From contig JASGHK010000005.1 in assembly GCA_049841135.1 (NCBI GenBank), forward strand, positions 2,604,001-2,668,000: a DNA stretch of 64,000 bases, written 5' to 3'. The notes below the pieces were generated by a model. It searched no databases and was not told the origin of the DNA. It worked only from the letters and a program-made list of their open reading frames with translations. Shown one piece after another: positions 46,951-57,924 of this stretch (position 1 is its first letter; the number at the start of each line of letters is the position of its first letter). The position numbers and the translations under genes are program-made. The DNA comes from JACRCT01 sp049841135. GTDB taxonomy: Bacteria > Myxococcota > Myxococcia > Myxococcales > UBA5297.

Positions 46951-47208
46951 ATGGGCGCCGTGGACCAGGACACCTCGCCAGAGCAGATCGAGCGCTACCA
47001 CGAGCTGCTGCGCGCCATGACGCCGGCCCAGAAAGCGGCCGCAACCGACGCGCTCTGTGACGCCGTGCGCGAGGGCGCGCTGGCAGGACTCCGGCATCGG
47101 CATCCTGGTGCGAGCGACGGCGAGCTGAGGGCTCGCCTGTTCGTCCGCCTGTACGGCCGAGGCCTGGCCACTCGCGTGCTCGGCAAGGTGCCCGATGACG
47201 CCGTATGA
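46951..47208 (+). CDS. Small helical protein paired with a nucleotidyltransferase
   Basis: An 85-residue helical protein (RYHELLRAMTPAQKAAATDA, then LRHRHPGASDGELRARLFVR and LYGRGLATRVLG). It overlaps the next gene by 14 nt, so both are translated together. Small ORFs of this type next to a nucleotidyltransferase resemble toxin-antitoxin or adaptor pairs, but no function is known. No DNA-binding motif is obvious. Confidence 0.55.
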   Translation: MGAVDQDTSPEQIERYHELLRAMTPAQKAAATDALCDAVREGALAGLRHRHPGASDGELRARLFVRLYGRGLATRVLGKVPDDAV

Positions 47209-47788
47209 GCCGCAGTCGACGTTCGGGATCGCCTTGCGCGTGGCGCGAGCGCTGGAGTCGGTAGGAGCGGCCTACTTCCTTGGCGGCTCGCTGGCTTCGT
47301 CGATCCAGGGCGATCCGCGAGCCACCAACGACATCGACTTCGTCGTGCAGCTGAGCCCAAGCTCGGTCCCCGCTCTGGCTCGAGCGCTTGGTCCGGACTT
47401 CGAGGTGGATGAGGTCTCCCTCGCCGAAGCGGTCCGGCGCCACGGATCCTGGAATGTCTTCTTCCTGCCGCAATTCGTGAAGGTCGATCTCTTTCAGTGC
47501 GGTGCGGGCGAATTCGACCAGAGTGAGTTCAGCCGCCGAAGCAAGTTCGAGATTCGCTCCGGCGAATTCCTCTACCTCAAGAGCCCCGAGGACTCGGTCC
47601 TTCGCAAGCTGCTTTGGTACCGGCAGGGCGGCGAGGTGGCCTCGCACCAGTGGCGGGACGTGGTGGAGGTTCTTCGAGTCAACGCCGCCACTCTGGAGAC
47701 AGGCTATCTCGAGGAATGGGCAGCCAAGCTCGGCCTCGAGAACCTGCTGCAGCGAGCTATCGACGAGGCGAGAGGGCCCAAGCGGTAG
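47195..47788 (+). CDS. AbiEii-like nucleotidyltransferase
   Basis: A 197-residue protein with the core AAYFLGGSLASSIQGDPRATNDIDFVVQL: the GGSLAS loop, then NDIDF supplying the DxD. VKVDLFQ may give the third acidic residue, and EDSVLRKLLWYRQGG is a conserved helix. This is the AbiEii/type-IV-toxin-like fold. It overlaps the small upstream ORF. Whether it is a toxin or a housekeeping enzyme is open. Confidence 0.7.
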   Translation: MTPYEPQSTFGIALRVARALESVGAAYFLGGSLASSIQGDPRATNDIDFVVQLSPSSVPALARALGPDFEVDEVSLAEAVRRHGSWNVFFLPQFVKVDLFQCGAGEFDQSEFSRRSKFEIRSGEFLYLKSPEDSVLRKLLWYRQGGEVASHQWRDVVEVLRVNAATLETGYLEEWAAKLGLENLLQRAIDEARGPKR

Positions 47789-47799
47789 CGCATCGTCGA

Positions 47800-48756
47800 T
47801 CAGCCCTCGCGGACCCGGACCACGACCTTGCCCGCGACGCCGCCGCCTTCGAGCGCCGCGAACGCCTCGGCGGCCTTCTCGAGCGGCACGACGCGGTCGA
47901 TGCGCGGCCGAACGGAGCCCGCGGCGATCATCGCCTCGATCGCCTCATAGTCTCCGGGTTCGGTGCGGACGTTGCCGACGATCAGCCGGCGGCGCCCGAC
48001 CGGGTTCTGCCACAGCGACCTCAGCAGGACGGTGGGCAGGCCCAGCGGCGTCACGTACGCGCCTCGGGGTGCCAGGAACTGGCACGCCGCGCCGAAGCCC
48101 AGGTGGCCGAAGGCGTCGTAGACGACGTCGAACTGCGCCCGGGAACGTGCGAGCTCGTCCGTGCGGTAGTCGAAGACGACATCCGCGCCGAGCTGGCGAG
48201 CGAAGTCCGCTTTGGCGGCGCTGCACACGGCGGCGACGCGCGCGGCGCCACGGGCTTTGGCGATCTGGACGGCGAAGTGGCCGACTCCTCCCGTCGCGCC
48301 GTTGACCAAGACAGTCTTGCCACCGAGGTCGCCATAGAGCCGAAACCCGTTCAGCGCGGTCAGGGCCGCGACCGGCAGCGTCGCCGCTTCGGCGAAGGGC
48401 AGCGCCGCTGGCTTGCGACGGAGCTCACCCGCCGGGACCGCGACGCGCTCGGCGTGCGCTCCCCAGCGCCCCATCGCGGTGACCGCGAGCCCGTAGACCG
48501 GATCGCCCGCCGCCCAGCCCGATACGCCGGCGCCCAGCGAGTGGACGACGCCGGCGAACTCGGTGCCCAAGGGTCGAGGAAAGCGCGAGCCGGAGATCAA
48601 CCGCAGCTCTCCCGCGCGGATCTTCCAGTCGACGGGATTGACGCTGGAGGCGACGACGTCGACGACGACCTCGCCCTTGCGTGGAGTGGGCTCGGGCAGC
48701 TCGCCCGCGCGCATCCGCTCCGGACCGCCGTAGCCGTCGATGACGAATGCCTTCAT
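47800..48756 (-). CDS. NADPH:quinone oxidoreductase (zeta-crystallin-like)
   Basis: A 318-residue medium-chain dehydrogenase/reductase. The GroES-like part includes SSVNPVDWKIRAGEL and LGTEFAGVV; the Rossmann part has VLVNGATGGVGHFAVQIAKA for NADPH binding. The zinc ligands of alcohol dehydrogenases are absent, which fits quinone reductases. GGAGGG sits 6 nt before the ATG at 48756. Substrate unknown. Confidence 0.85.
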   Translation of the reverse strand: MKAFVIDGYGGPERMRAGELPEPTPRKGEVVVDVVASSVNPVDWKIRAGELRLISGSRFPRPLGTEFAGVVHSLGAGVSGWAAGDPVYGLAVTAMGRWGAHAERVAVPAGELRRKPAALPFAEAATLPVAALTALNGFRLYGDLGGKTVLVNGATGGVGHFAVQIAKARGAARVAAVCSAAKADFARQLGADVVFDYRTDELARSRAQFDVVYDAFGHLGFGAACQFLAPRGAYVTPLGLPTVLLRSLWQNPVGRRRLIVGNVRTEPGDYEAIEAMIAAGSVRPRIDRVVPLEKAAEAFAALEGGGVAGKVVVRVREG

Positions 48757-48901
48757 GAAACCCTCCCGTGCGCCGGTCCGGCGCCAGTCGCAGGGCACCT
48801 TACCAGGCGGCTTACCGGAAGCGAGGAGTCCGAGAGCGTGGAGGGCGGGGACCGTCCGGTGTGTGAGGAGCTCGACCCGGGTGAAGAAGGCAAGGGACGA
48901 A

Positions 48902-48925
48902 CCCCCTCCCGCAGTTGGGAGGGGG
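48902..48925 (-). terminator. Hairpin downstream of the two-component operon
   Basis: A perfect 9-bp stem (CCCCCTCCC with GGGAGGGGG, 6-nt loop) lies 29 nt beyond the response regulator stop. There is no U-run on the minus strand, so it could work as a Rho-independent-like stop or a 3' stabiliser. Confidence 0.5.
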
Positions 48926-48954
48926 CAGGGGGGGGGACCGGGAGGACCGGCGCC

Positions 48955-50408
<1,454 letters not shown>

Positions 50409-50412
<4 letters not shown>

Positions 50413-52251
50413 GCGCTCACCTTCGGCAGCTCCGGCTGCGACATCGTCCGGCCCGCCCGGGACTGCGGCAGGACCAGCGTGGTCCGGCAGCCGCCCCCCT
50501 CGCGGTTGCGGATGGACACCAGCCCGCCGTGCTCGCGGGCGATCTTCTGGCACACCGAGAGCCCCAGGCCCGTCCCGTTCTTCTTGGTGGTGAAGAACGG
50601 CCGGAAGCACTCCTCGGGGCTCGCCTGCAGGCCCGGGCCGCGGTCCTCGATGGCGATGGTCACCGCGTTCTGGTCGGCGCGCGCGCTGCAGCGCACCTCG
50701 CCGTCGGGCGGCGAGGCCTCCAGCGCGTTGAGCAGGAGGTTGAACAGGACGTGCTTGAGCGCGTCGTGGTCGGCGTGCACGCGGATGCCCGGCTGCACCT
50801 CGGTGGTGATCTTCTTGCCCGACATGCGGAAGGCGGCCTCCAGCAGCCGGCGCGCGTCCTCGCACACCCGGGCGACGTCCAGCTCGACGAAGGACATGTC
50901 GTGCCGCGCGGCCAGGTAATCCTTCAGGCCCATGTCCATGCGGACGATCTCGCGGTTGATCGCCGCGAGCATCGAGCGGTGGTCGTCGGACAGGGTGGGG
51001 TCGCGCAGGAGCGACTCCAGGCTCGCGCCGACGGCGACGAGCGGGTTGCGCATCTCGTGCGCCAGCTGCGCCGCCATCTCGCCCATCGAGGCCAGGCGCT
51101 CCTTCTGCACCAGGCGGTCGCGGGCGTTCTTGGGGGTGTCCTCGGCCTCGTCCTTGCGGATGAGCACCAGGAAGCCGACGGCCTCGTCGCGGTCGTTGGC
51201 GAGCAGCATCGCCTCGACGTGCGCGGCGGCGACCGAGCGGTCGGCGAGCACGACGGCGGCCGACTCCTCGGAGGAGGGGTTCGACGGGTCGAGCGCCTGC
51301 TGCTCGAGGACGGCGTCGATCTCCCGGGGGTTGGCGAACAGCTCGCGGATGGGCCGGCCGACGAGCGACTTGGGCTCGTAGCCCAGCGCCTGCTCGGTCG
51401 CCGGGTTGGCGCTGGTGATGCGCTTGGCGTTGTCGAGCAGGAGCGAGGGGACCGCCTCGCCCAGCGTCAGCTGCAAGAGCGAGTTCTCGAGCGAGTCGCT
51501 GCCCGGCTGCTGCCGCTGCGCGCGCACCAGCACCGCCGTCCGTCCGTCCAGGCGCAGGTCGACGACCTCGGCGGAGCGCGCCTTGCGCTCGGCGGCGGGG
51601 GCGCGCGCCAGCGCCGACAGGTCCGCCACCAGCTCGGGCGGCGCGGAGGAGCCGGCCGCGTGGCCCCGGAGGCTCGCCGCCCTCGCCGAAGACGAAGTAC
51701 TCCGGGCCGCCCTGCAGCTGGGCGATGAGCTGCTGGCCCTGGCCCATCAGGTCGTTCTCGAGGATCTCCCCGATGCGCCGCGCGTAGCGGACGATGACCT
51801 CGCGCTGCTGCTGGTTGAACGGGTGGGCGCCCTCCTTCTGGAACATCAGGACGCCGTAGTTGCGCGAGCCGGCGATGGCCGGGACCACGATGAAGCGGTG
51901 CTCGCCGATGACGCGCAGGATGGTCGCGGTCACCAGCTTGGGGAAGGCGCTGCCCACCAGCTCGTCCAGCGAGCTGGTCTCCAGCGTCTTGCGCTCCTTC
52001 CAGGAGCGGTAGATGAGGCTGTCCTGCGCGCTCTTGAGCGGGAAGACCAGCTTGCCGAAGCGTCCGCCGAGCATCCGCTCGACCTGCGCGACCAGCGGCT
52101 CGGAGGTCGTCAGCGCGCCCAGTCGGATGCCTATCTGCTGGGTCTTCTCGTTGAGGAAGATGAGGCTCGTCGAACCGCAGCCCAGCATCTTGGTGGCGCC
52201 GCGCAGCACCGCCACGAGGAACTCTTCGAGCGTCGCCGTCCGGGGATCCAT
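50409..52251 (-). CDS. Sensor histidine kinase (GAF-PAS-HisKA), one frameshift
   Basis: About 613 residues after repair. A GAF-like sensor (residues about 1-170, TSLIFLNEKTQQIG and VVPAIAGSRNYGVL) precedes a linker. The frame breaks in a run of four C (51664-51667); with three it reads GEPPGHAAGSSAPPELVADLS. A PAS domain follows (SNPATEQALG-like SANPATEQALGYEPK), then HisKA LAHEMRNPLVAVG and the ATPase (NLLLNALEA, DRGPGL, GTGLGLSVC). No transmembrane helix, so a cytoplasmic sensor. Confidence 0.9.
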
Positions 52252-52530
52252 AGAGGGGCGGCATCCTAGCCCGCGCGACCGGGAAGCGACAGGGGCAGGC
52301 CTCCCGGCCAGACGGGGGACGGGCGTGCGATAGCGCACAAGGTCGCAGATCCGCACGGGCGCCGACACCCCGAGCCTGTCGAGGGGGGCGGCCGACATCG
52401 CGAGCTAGTCAACCAACATTCCGAGCTTGTCGAGGGGCCAGGGCTCGGTCTGGCCGTCCGTCGGATCCTCGACGAGCCTCGGGGTGTCGAGAGGGCGGTT
52501 GGCACCGCGCTTGCCTTGCAGCCGCGGCCT

Positions 52531-52797
52531 ATGACGACGCCCACCATCCCCACCGACCTCGCGGCGCTGCGCGAAGAGATCTCCGAAATCAACGACGCGC
52601 TGCTCGAGCTGCTCAGCCGCCGCGCGCACGTGGCCACGGCCATCCAGCGCATCAAGAGCCGCGAAGGCATCCCCACCTTCGTGCCCGAGCGCGAGCAGGC
52701 GATGCTCGTCGAGCTCGTCCGCAAGAACCCCGGCCCCTTCTCCAACGAGACCGTCGCCCGGCTCTTCAAGGAGATCTTCGCGCCAGCGTCGGGCTGA
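52531..52797 (+). CDS. Chorismate mutase (AroQ type)
   Basis: An 88-residue all-helical chorismate mutase: LREEISEINDALLELLSRRA, VATAIQRIKSREG, VPEREQAMLVELV. The stand-alone AroQ form converts chorismate to prephenate. Preferred start is ATG at 52531; 52516 is an alternative. Its stop overlaps the DAHP synthase start by 1 nt (TGATG), so the two shikimate-pathway ends are coupled. Confidence 0.88.
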   Translation: MTTPTIPTDLAALREEISEINDALLELLSRRAHVATAIQRIKSREGIPTFVPEREQAMLVELVRKNPGPFSNETVARLFKEIFAPASG

Positions 52798-53658
52798 TGG
52801 AGGAGCAGAAGGAGCGCTACCTCAAGATTCAGCCGCTCCAGCCGCGCCAGCGACCTCGAGGTGCGCGTCGGCGAGGCGGTCATCGGCGGCGCCGCGCCGG
52901 TCGTCGTCGCCGGGCCCTGCTCGATCGAGAGCGAGGAGCAGGTGGAGGAGGTCGCCCGCGCGCTCGTCGCCCAGGGCGTGCGCTTCCTGCGCGGCGGCGC
53001 CTTCAAGCCCCGCAGCTCGCCCTACGCGTTCCAGGGGCTGGGCCGCCGGGGCCTGGAGATCCTGAGCGAGGTGGGGCGCCGTCACGGGCTCACCACGGTC
53101 ACCGAGGTGATGGACACCCGCTCGGTCGAGCTCGTGGCCAGCTACGCCGACGTCCTGCAGATCGGCTCGCGCAACATGCACAACTACGACCTGCTCCGCG
53201 AGGTCGGCCGCTGCCGCCGTCCGGTGCTGCTCAAGCGCGGCCTCTCCGCCACCATCGAGGAACTGCTCTGGAGCGCGGAGTACATCGTCCACGAGGGCAA
53301 CCAGGACGTCGTCCTCTGCGAGCGCGGCATCCGCACCTTCGAGCGCGAGACGCGCAACACGCTCGACATCTCCGCGGTGCCGCTGTTGCGCCAGAAGAGC
53401 TACTTGCCGGTCATCGTCGACGTCTCCCACGCCGCGGGGCGCCGCGACATCCTGGGGCCGCTCGGCAAGGCGGCCCTCGCCGCCGGAGCCAGCGGGCTGA
53501 TGGTCGAGGTGCACCCGTGCCCGGCGGTCGCGCGCAGCGACAACGAGCAGCAGCTGGACCTCGACGAGTTCCAGCAGTTCATGGCGGCGGTGGGGCTCGG
53601 CCAGCCGGCCCAGCCGCAGCAGGCGCCCTCCTCACCGCTCCACGCCGTCAACGAGTGA
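52797..53658 (+). CDS. aroF: 3-deoxy-7-phosphoheptulonate synthase, one frameshift
   Basis: DAHP synthase of the type I beta (KDOP synthase-like) group, first step of the shikimate pathway. The short N-terminus MEEQKERYLKIQPLQP joins, after removal of one base near 52844, to ASDLEVRVGEAVIGG. The barrel then shows VVVAGPCSIESEEQ, GGAFKPRSSPYAFQGLG, QIGSRNMHNYDLL, LKRGLSATIEELL, CERGIRTFE, DVSHAAGRRD and MVEVHPCP. No regulatory ACT domain is seen; the coupled chorismate mutase may act as its regulatory partner. Confidence 0.92.
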
Positions 53659-53741
53659 TTCCGAGCTGATCGGGGAGCGGCCCAAAACGGCTGCCTCCCC
53701 TGAAACCCCATCCCTGCCCAGCAGAAGAAGAGGAAGAACCC

Positions 53742-55028
53742 ATGAAGCTCTCGGTTGCCTGCAACTTCGACGACGCCCTCCTCGACGGCCTGCGTGACTA
53801 CCCGGTGTACGAGGTCTACGGAAAGCTCACCACCGACTACTTCGGCGGCGGGCGGCCCAGCTTCTACCTGCCGGAGGTCGATCGGGCGCAGCTCGAGCGC
53901 TACGTCAAGAAGACCCATGAGCGGCACATCTGGTTCAACTACCTGCTCAACGCCTCGGCGATGGGCAACACCGAGTTCACCCGTGAGGGCCAGCGCAACA
54001 TGGAGGAGATGCTGGAGTGGCTGGACGGCATCGGCGTCGACTCGGTGACCGTGGCCAACGTCTTCTTCCTGCGCCTGGTCAAGCAGCGCCACCCGCGGCT
54101 CAAGGTCCGCGTCTCCTCGCACCGCTACACCGACAACGCGCGCAAGGTCCGCTTCTGGGTCGACAACGGCGCGGACTTCATCGTGGTGAGCGAGGTCAAC
54201 ATCCACCGCGAGTTCGAGGTGCTGCGCTCCATGCAGGAGGCGGCGCAGGGCGTCGAGCTGCAGCTCATCGTCAACAACTGGTGCCGGCAGGACTGCGCGG
54301 TCGCCGGCAACCACGCGGTGAACCTGTCCAACGCCAGCCAGAAGGGGAGCAAGGGCTTCCCGCTCGACTACTGCTCGCTCGTCTGCAACGACCTGCGGCT
54401 GCGCGAGCCGGTCAACTACCTGCGCGCCAACTGGATCCGCCCGGAGGACCTGAACCTCTACGAGGAGATGGGCTTCCACAACTTCAAGATCGTCGAGCGC
54501 AACACGCCGACCGCCATCCTGCTCGAGCGCGTGAAGGCCTACGCCAACCGCCGCTACGACGGGAACCTCTTGGACCTCGTGCAGAACTACTCCTACCCGG
54601 TGGAGAAGGTCGGCAAGAAGGGCGAGGACGCCTGGAGCACCCGGCGGATGCTCAAGTACTTCGTCAAGCCGCAGTCGGTGAACCTGCTCAAGTTCACCAA
54701 GGTCATCGACTTCGGCCAGACCGCGAGCGTCCTCTTCCCGCGGCGCGGCCCGAACCCGGTGCAGATCGACAACCGGGCGCTCGACGGCTTCATGGAGCGC
54801 TTCAAGAAGATGGGCTGCCAGGCGATGGACTGCGAGAAGTGCCAGTACTGCCACCGCTGGGCCGAGAAGACCGTGAAGATCGACCCGCAGTGGAAGGCGC
54901 GGATGACGGAGATCTACGCGGACCTGCTCAAGGACATCGACGGCGGGTCGTTCTGGGACCCGTACCACAAGACCCTGGAGGAGGCGCCGGACGCCGCGCG
55001 GCGGTTCGTGGGGATGATGCGTCAGTAG
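53742..55028 (+). CDS. U32 family peptidase-like protein
   Basis: A 428-residue member of the U32/UbiU-TrhP-type family. The N-terminal barrel starts LSVACNFDDALLDGLRDYP. Probable iron-sulphur cysteines are in NNWCRQDC and DYCSLVC, and a further CEKCQYCHRW lies near the C-terminus. Known relatives hydroxylate ubiquinone or tRNA/rRNA bases; a protease function is doubtful. AAGAGGAAG is the RBS. The second half is duplicated at 63443-64000. Confidence 0.8.
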   Translation: MKLSVACNFDDALLDGLRDYPVYEVYGKLTTDYFGGGRPSFYLPEVDRAQLERYVKKTHERHIWFNYLLNASAMGNTEFTREGQRNMEEMLEWLDGIGVDSVTVANVFFLRLVKQRHPRLKVRVSSHRYTDNARKVRFWVDNGADFIVVSEVNIHREFEVLRSMQEAAQGVELQLIVNNWCRQDCAVAGNHAVNLSNASQKGSKGFPLDYCSLVCNDLRLREPVNYLRANWIRPEDLNLYEEMGFHNFKIVERNTPTAILLERVKAYANRRYDGNLLDLVQNYSYPVEKVGKKGEDAWSTRRMLKYFVKPQSVNLLKFTKVIDFGQTASVLFPRRGPNPVQIDNRALDGFMERFKKMGCQAMDCEKCQYCHRWAEKTVKIDPQWKARMTEIYADLLKDIDGGSFWDPYHKTLEEAPDAARRFVGMMRQ

Positions 55029-55366
55029 TCCTCGAGCATCTGCAGAATTCGGGGCGCGCTGGGGGTAGTGCCCGGCCTCCGCGCCGGGGGCATCCGAACG
55101 TCTGTGGAATCTGAGGCGCGCTGGCGTTTCCCAGCGCGCTTCAGACGCTCATTGCCGCAACGGTGTCCCCGGCGTGGAAGCGCGTGGAAGCTGGGCGCGC
55201 ACCCAACCCGGCGTCAGCAGCTCAGGAAGGGCGCCTGCGGTCGACCCCGTCTCCTGACCACCTCAAGCGCGGCACAGCCGACGGGCTGCGCGTGATGCTG
55301 CGCTCCGGCGCATCGCGCACGCCGCGCGGGCACCGGGATGAGGCCTTACTGTTTCGGCCCGGCGGC
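55029..55366. other. Intergenic region after the U32 gene
   Basis: No gene supported. It holds the imperfect repeat pair CATCTGCAGAATTCGGGGC (about 55036) and CGTCTGTGGAATCTGAGGC (about 55099), a small CCCGGC/GCCGGG stem (55069-55086), and the strong hairpin listed next. Confidence 0.5.
55110..55145 (+). terminator. Strong hairpin downstream of the U32 gene
   Basis: A 15-bp stem with one G-U pair: TCTGAGGCGCGCTGG and CCAGCGCGCTTCAGA around a 6-nt loop, 82 nt after the stop. No clear U-run, so it may be a terminator-like or REP-like structure. Confidence 0.5.
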
Positions 55367-55990
55367 TCAGGTCGCCGGGGCGCTGGGAACCTCCGCTCGG
55401 CCTCCGAACCGCTCGACCCAGCGGCGCCGCGTCTCCGGCCCCAGCGAGTCCCAAGGGACGTCCGCGGACTTGAGCGCGCGCAGGGCCTGCGAGTCGAGGA
55501 TGGCCGCGGCCCCGCACTGCACCTGGATGAACTCGCCCCGCGGGTCGCCGCGCTCGGTGGAAGCCCAGGTACTGCTCGAAGGCCGGCGGGCCCGCATCGA
55601 CTTCCGCCGCGTGGAGCTTGCTCAGCCGGAGCGTCTTGATGCTCGCGAGCGCCGGCGACTCGAGGATCAGGTCGAGCACGTCGGTCCCCGGCGCGTTGAG
55701 CACGACGCGCTGCACGGCCGGGTTGGCGGCGACGTACAGCGAGCCAAGCATCGCGCCCAGGCCCTGGCCCACGAAGTGGAGGCTGGTCGCATCCACGCCG
55801 TCGACGGCGCCCTGTAGCTTGATGGCGTTGTTCAGTCTGGGGTCAGCCAGCATCCGCTCGACCTGCGCCAGGTCGACGAGTTACTGGGCGCTGGTGGTCA
55901 CGCTTGGCGAAGAAGTTGGCCAGGTCCAAGAGGTTCCAGGCGGAGATCATCGGGACGCCGTTGGTGCGCGAGGTCGCCGGCCTGGCACTT
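55367..55990 (-). pseudogene. Truncated lipase-like hydrolase
   Basis: Read on the minus strand, the fragment has NGVPMISAWNLLDLANFFAK, then DLAQVERMLADPRLN, SLHFVGQGLGAMLG, VQRVVLNAPGTDVLDL and FIQVQCGAAAILDSQ. This matches the middle and end of large extracellular lipase-like proteins. Two frame problems occur (a TAA and shift near 55882; one extra base near 55559). The nucleophile elbow reads GQGLG in place of GHSLG, so the Ser is lost. The 5' half is missing beyond about 55990, where the IS91-type element begins. Confidence 0.65.
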
Positions 55991-56013
55991 CCAGTTCGAC
56001 TGGCTCGCGTCGG

Positions 56014-56039
56014 TTCCAGGTGGGCCGGCCCACCTGGAA
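56014..56039. repeat. Perfect 26-nt palindrome
   Basis: Half-site TTCCAGGTGGGCC followed directly by its reverse complement. It lies between the truncated lipase and the IS91-type transposase. Hairpins at element ends are typical for HUH (Y2) transposons, so it could be a terminus or origin structure. Confidence 0.8.
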
Positions 56040-56149
56040 ACCCAGGACTGCACTGGGTTGGTCGGGGCCTCAAGCGCGCTCGGTCCCCGCGTGGGGACTG
56101 TGGAGGGCGCGGGCTCCCGAGCTGTGCGCCGCGCCCCGGCAAGCCGGGA

Positions 56150-56173
56150 GACTGTTGCCACGTGGCAACAGTC
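56150..56173. repeat. Perfect 24-nt palindrome
   Basis: Half-site GACTGTTGCCAC followed directly by its reverse complement, about 55 nt before the transposase ORF. It may be a terminator shielding the transposase from outside reading, or an end structure of the element. Confidence 0.8.
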
Positions 56174-56228
56174 GGGGATGTCGGGGTGGGCAAGTAGGCT
56201 CCACGCCGGAGCATGGGCGCGGGGGTGG

Positions 56229-57784
56229 ATGGCGGGGCTGGGGAAGGCGAGGCGGTGGGAGGAGCGCGCGGGAGCGGCGGCGCGACCGCTGGCGCAGGGC
56301 CACGCGCGCAGACGGCCCGAGAAGAGCGTGCTGTACGAGGTGGTGCGCGAGGAGCTGGAGAAGTTCCTCGCCGAGGCGCGCGACGACGGCCGCTGCCCAG
56401 GTACGTGGAGAAGGAGTTCGGCGGCTTCCTCAAGTGCGGGCTGCTGGAGCACGGCTTCGCCCGCTGCGTCTGCGAGGCCTGTGGGGACGAGTTGCTGGTG
56501 GCGTACACGTGCAAAGGAAAGGGGTTCTGCCCCTCGTGCCTCGGGAGGCGGATGAACGACGTGGCGGCGCACCTGGATCGGGTGCTGCCGAAGGTGCCGT
56601 ACCGGCAGTGGGTGATGGCGTACCCGCGCAGGCTGAGGCTGGCGCTGGCGCGGGATGCGGTGGCGGCACGGGAGTCGGCGACGATCGTGGTGAAGGAGAT
56701 CTCCCGCTGGCAGCGGAAGCTGGCGCGGCGCGACAGGGTGGCGAAGGCGCAGACGGCGGCGGTGAGCGTGACCCAGAGGTTCGGGTCGAGGGTGGACCTG
56801 AACGTGCACCATCACCTGGTGGTGCCGGAGGGGGTGTTCCGACAGGACGAGGAAGGCAGGGTGGGCTTCTGGGAGCTGCGCCGGCCGACGCGAGAGGAGC
56901 TGCAGGCGATGGTGGAGCGCGTCGCCGAGAAGACGCTCGCGCTGGCGCGGCGCCGGGGCCTGCTGGAGGACGAGCCGGACGACGCGCTCTCGCGCGTGCA
57001 GGCGGAGTCGCTGCAGACCGGCTTGCCGATCGCCGTGCCGCTCGCGGCGAAGAAGCTCTCCGGCTTCGTGAAGGGGTTCTCGCTGGAGGCCGGGACGCAC
57101 GTGGCGGCCAGCAACCGCGAGGCGCTGGAGCACCTGCTGCGCTACATGCTGAGGCCGCCGGTGCCCCAGCACCGACTGCGGCGGCTCGCGGACGGCAGGG
57201 TGGAGCTGACGATGAAGAGGGAGTTGCACGACGGCACGCGAGCGATCGCGATGGCGCCGGGGCAGTTGATGAGGCAGCTGGCGTCGATCATCCCGCCGCC
57301 GAAGGTGCACTCCACGAGGTACTTCGGGGCGTTCGCGCCGGCGTCGAAGGTAAGGGCGCGGCTGGTGAAGCCGGGGAGCGAGCGTGGCAAGGGGTGTCAG
57401 GGGGAGCCGCCGGAGGTGCCGCCGGAGCTCGACGACGGGGGAGCGGAGGACGCGCGGATCGGCTGGGAGCTGGGGCGGGAGCTGGAGCGCAGCACGGACG
57501 TGGAGGGCCCGGCGAACCCCGAGCGGCCGAGGTTCCTGGGGTGGCCGCAGCTGCTGGCGCGAACGTTCGCGGTGGACGTCCTGCGCTGCGACCAATGCGG
57601 AGGGCGGCGGAAGCTGACGGCGTTCATCGTGTCGTCGCGAGAGGCGAGCGAGCTGCTCGACCGGCTGGGCATCTGGGAGCGGGCGCCACCGCCGGAGCCG
57701 GCCCGTCGGAGGCCTCGGCAGGTGGAGTGGCTGGACCCGCCTGCGCCCGAGGACCCCGGCATCGACCCGCCGTCGCCGGACTGA
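56229..57784 (+). CDS. IS91 family transposase, one frameshift
   Basis: HUH-type transposase of the IS91/IS801 group. The N-terminus (RRPEKSVLYEVVREELEKFL) joins, across a frame break near 56395, to RYVEKEFGGFLKCGLLEHGF and a zinc site (CVCEACGD, CKGKGFCPSC). The catalytic region has LNVHHHLVVPEGVF (the HUH-like His motif) and LLRYMLRPPV (Tyr). A C-terminal zinc ribbon is present (LRCDQCGGRRKLTAF). Length after repair is about 518 residues. The break implies a missing base, unlike most others here. Confidence 0.85.
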
Positions 57785-57924
57785 CCCTCGCGACCAGGGC
57801 GACCGAGCCGAGGGGCGCGCGCCTGCACGGCCGAGGTGTACCCTCACCGGCAGTTCAGGCCTCGGGCCGCCCGACATCCCGGTCCTCTCACGCGGCGATC
57901 GGCGCCGCCTGGGACCCTGGATAC

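Noticed and set aside
56213..56400. Start of the IS91 transposase in the frame beginning at 56213
   Set aside because: Its first 60 residues are Gly/Ala/Arg low-complexity. The conserved N-terminus is in the other frame up to about 56395.
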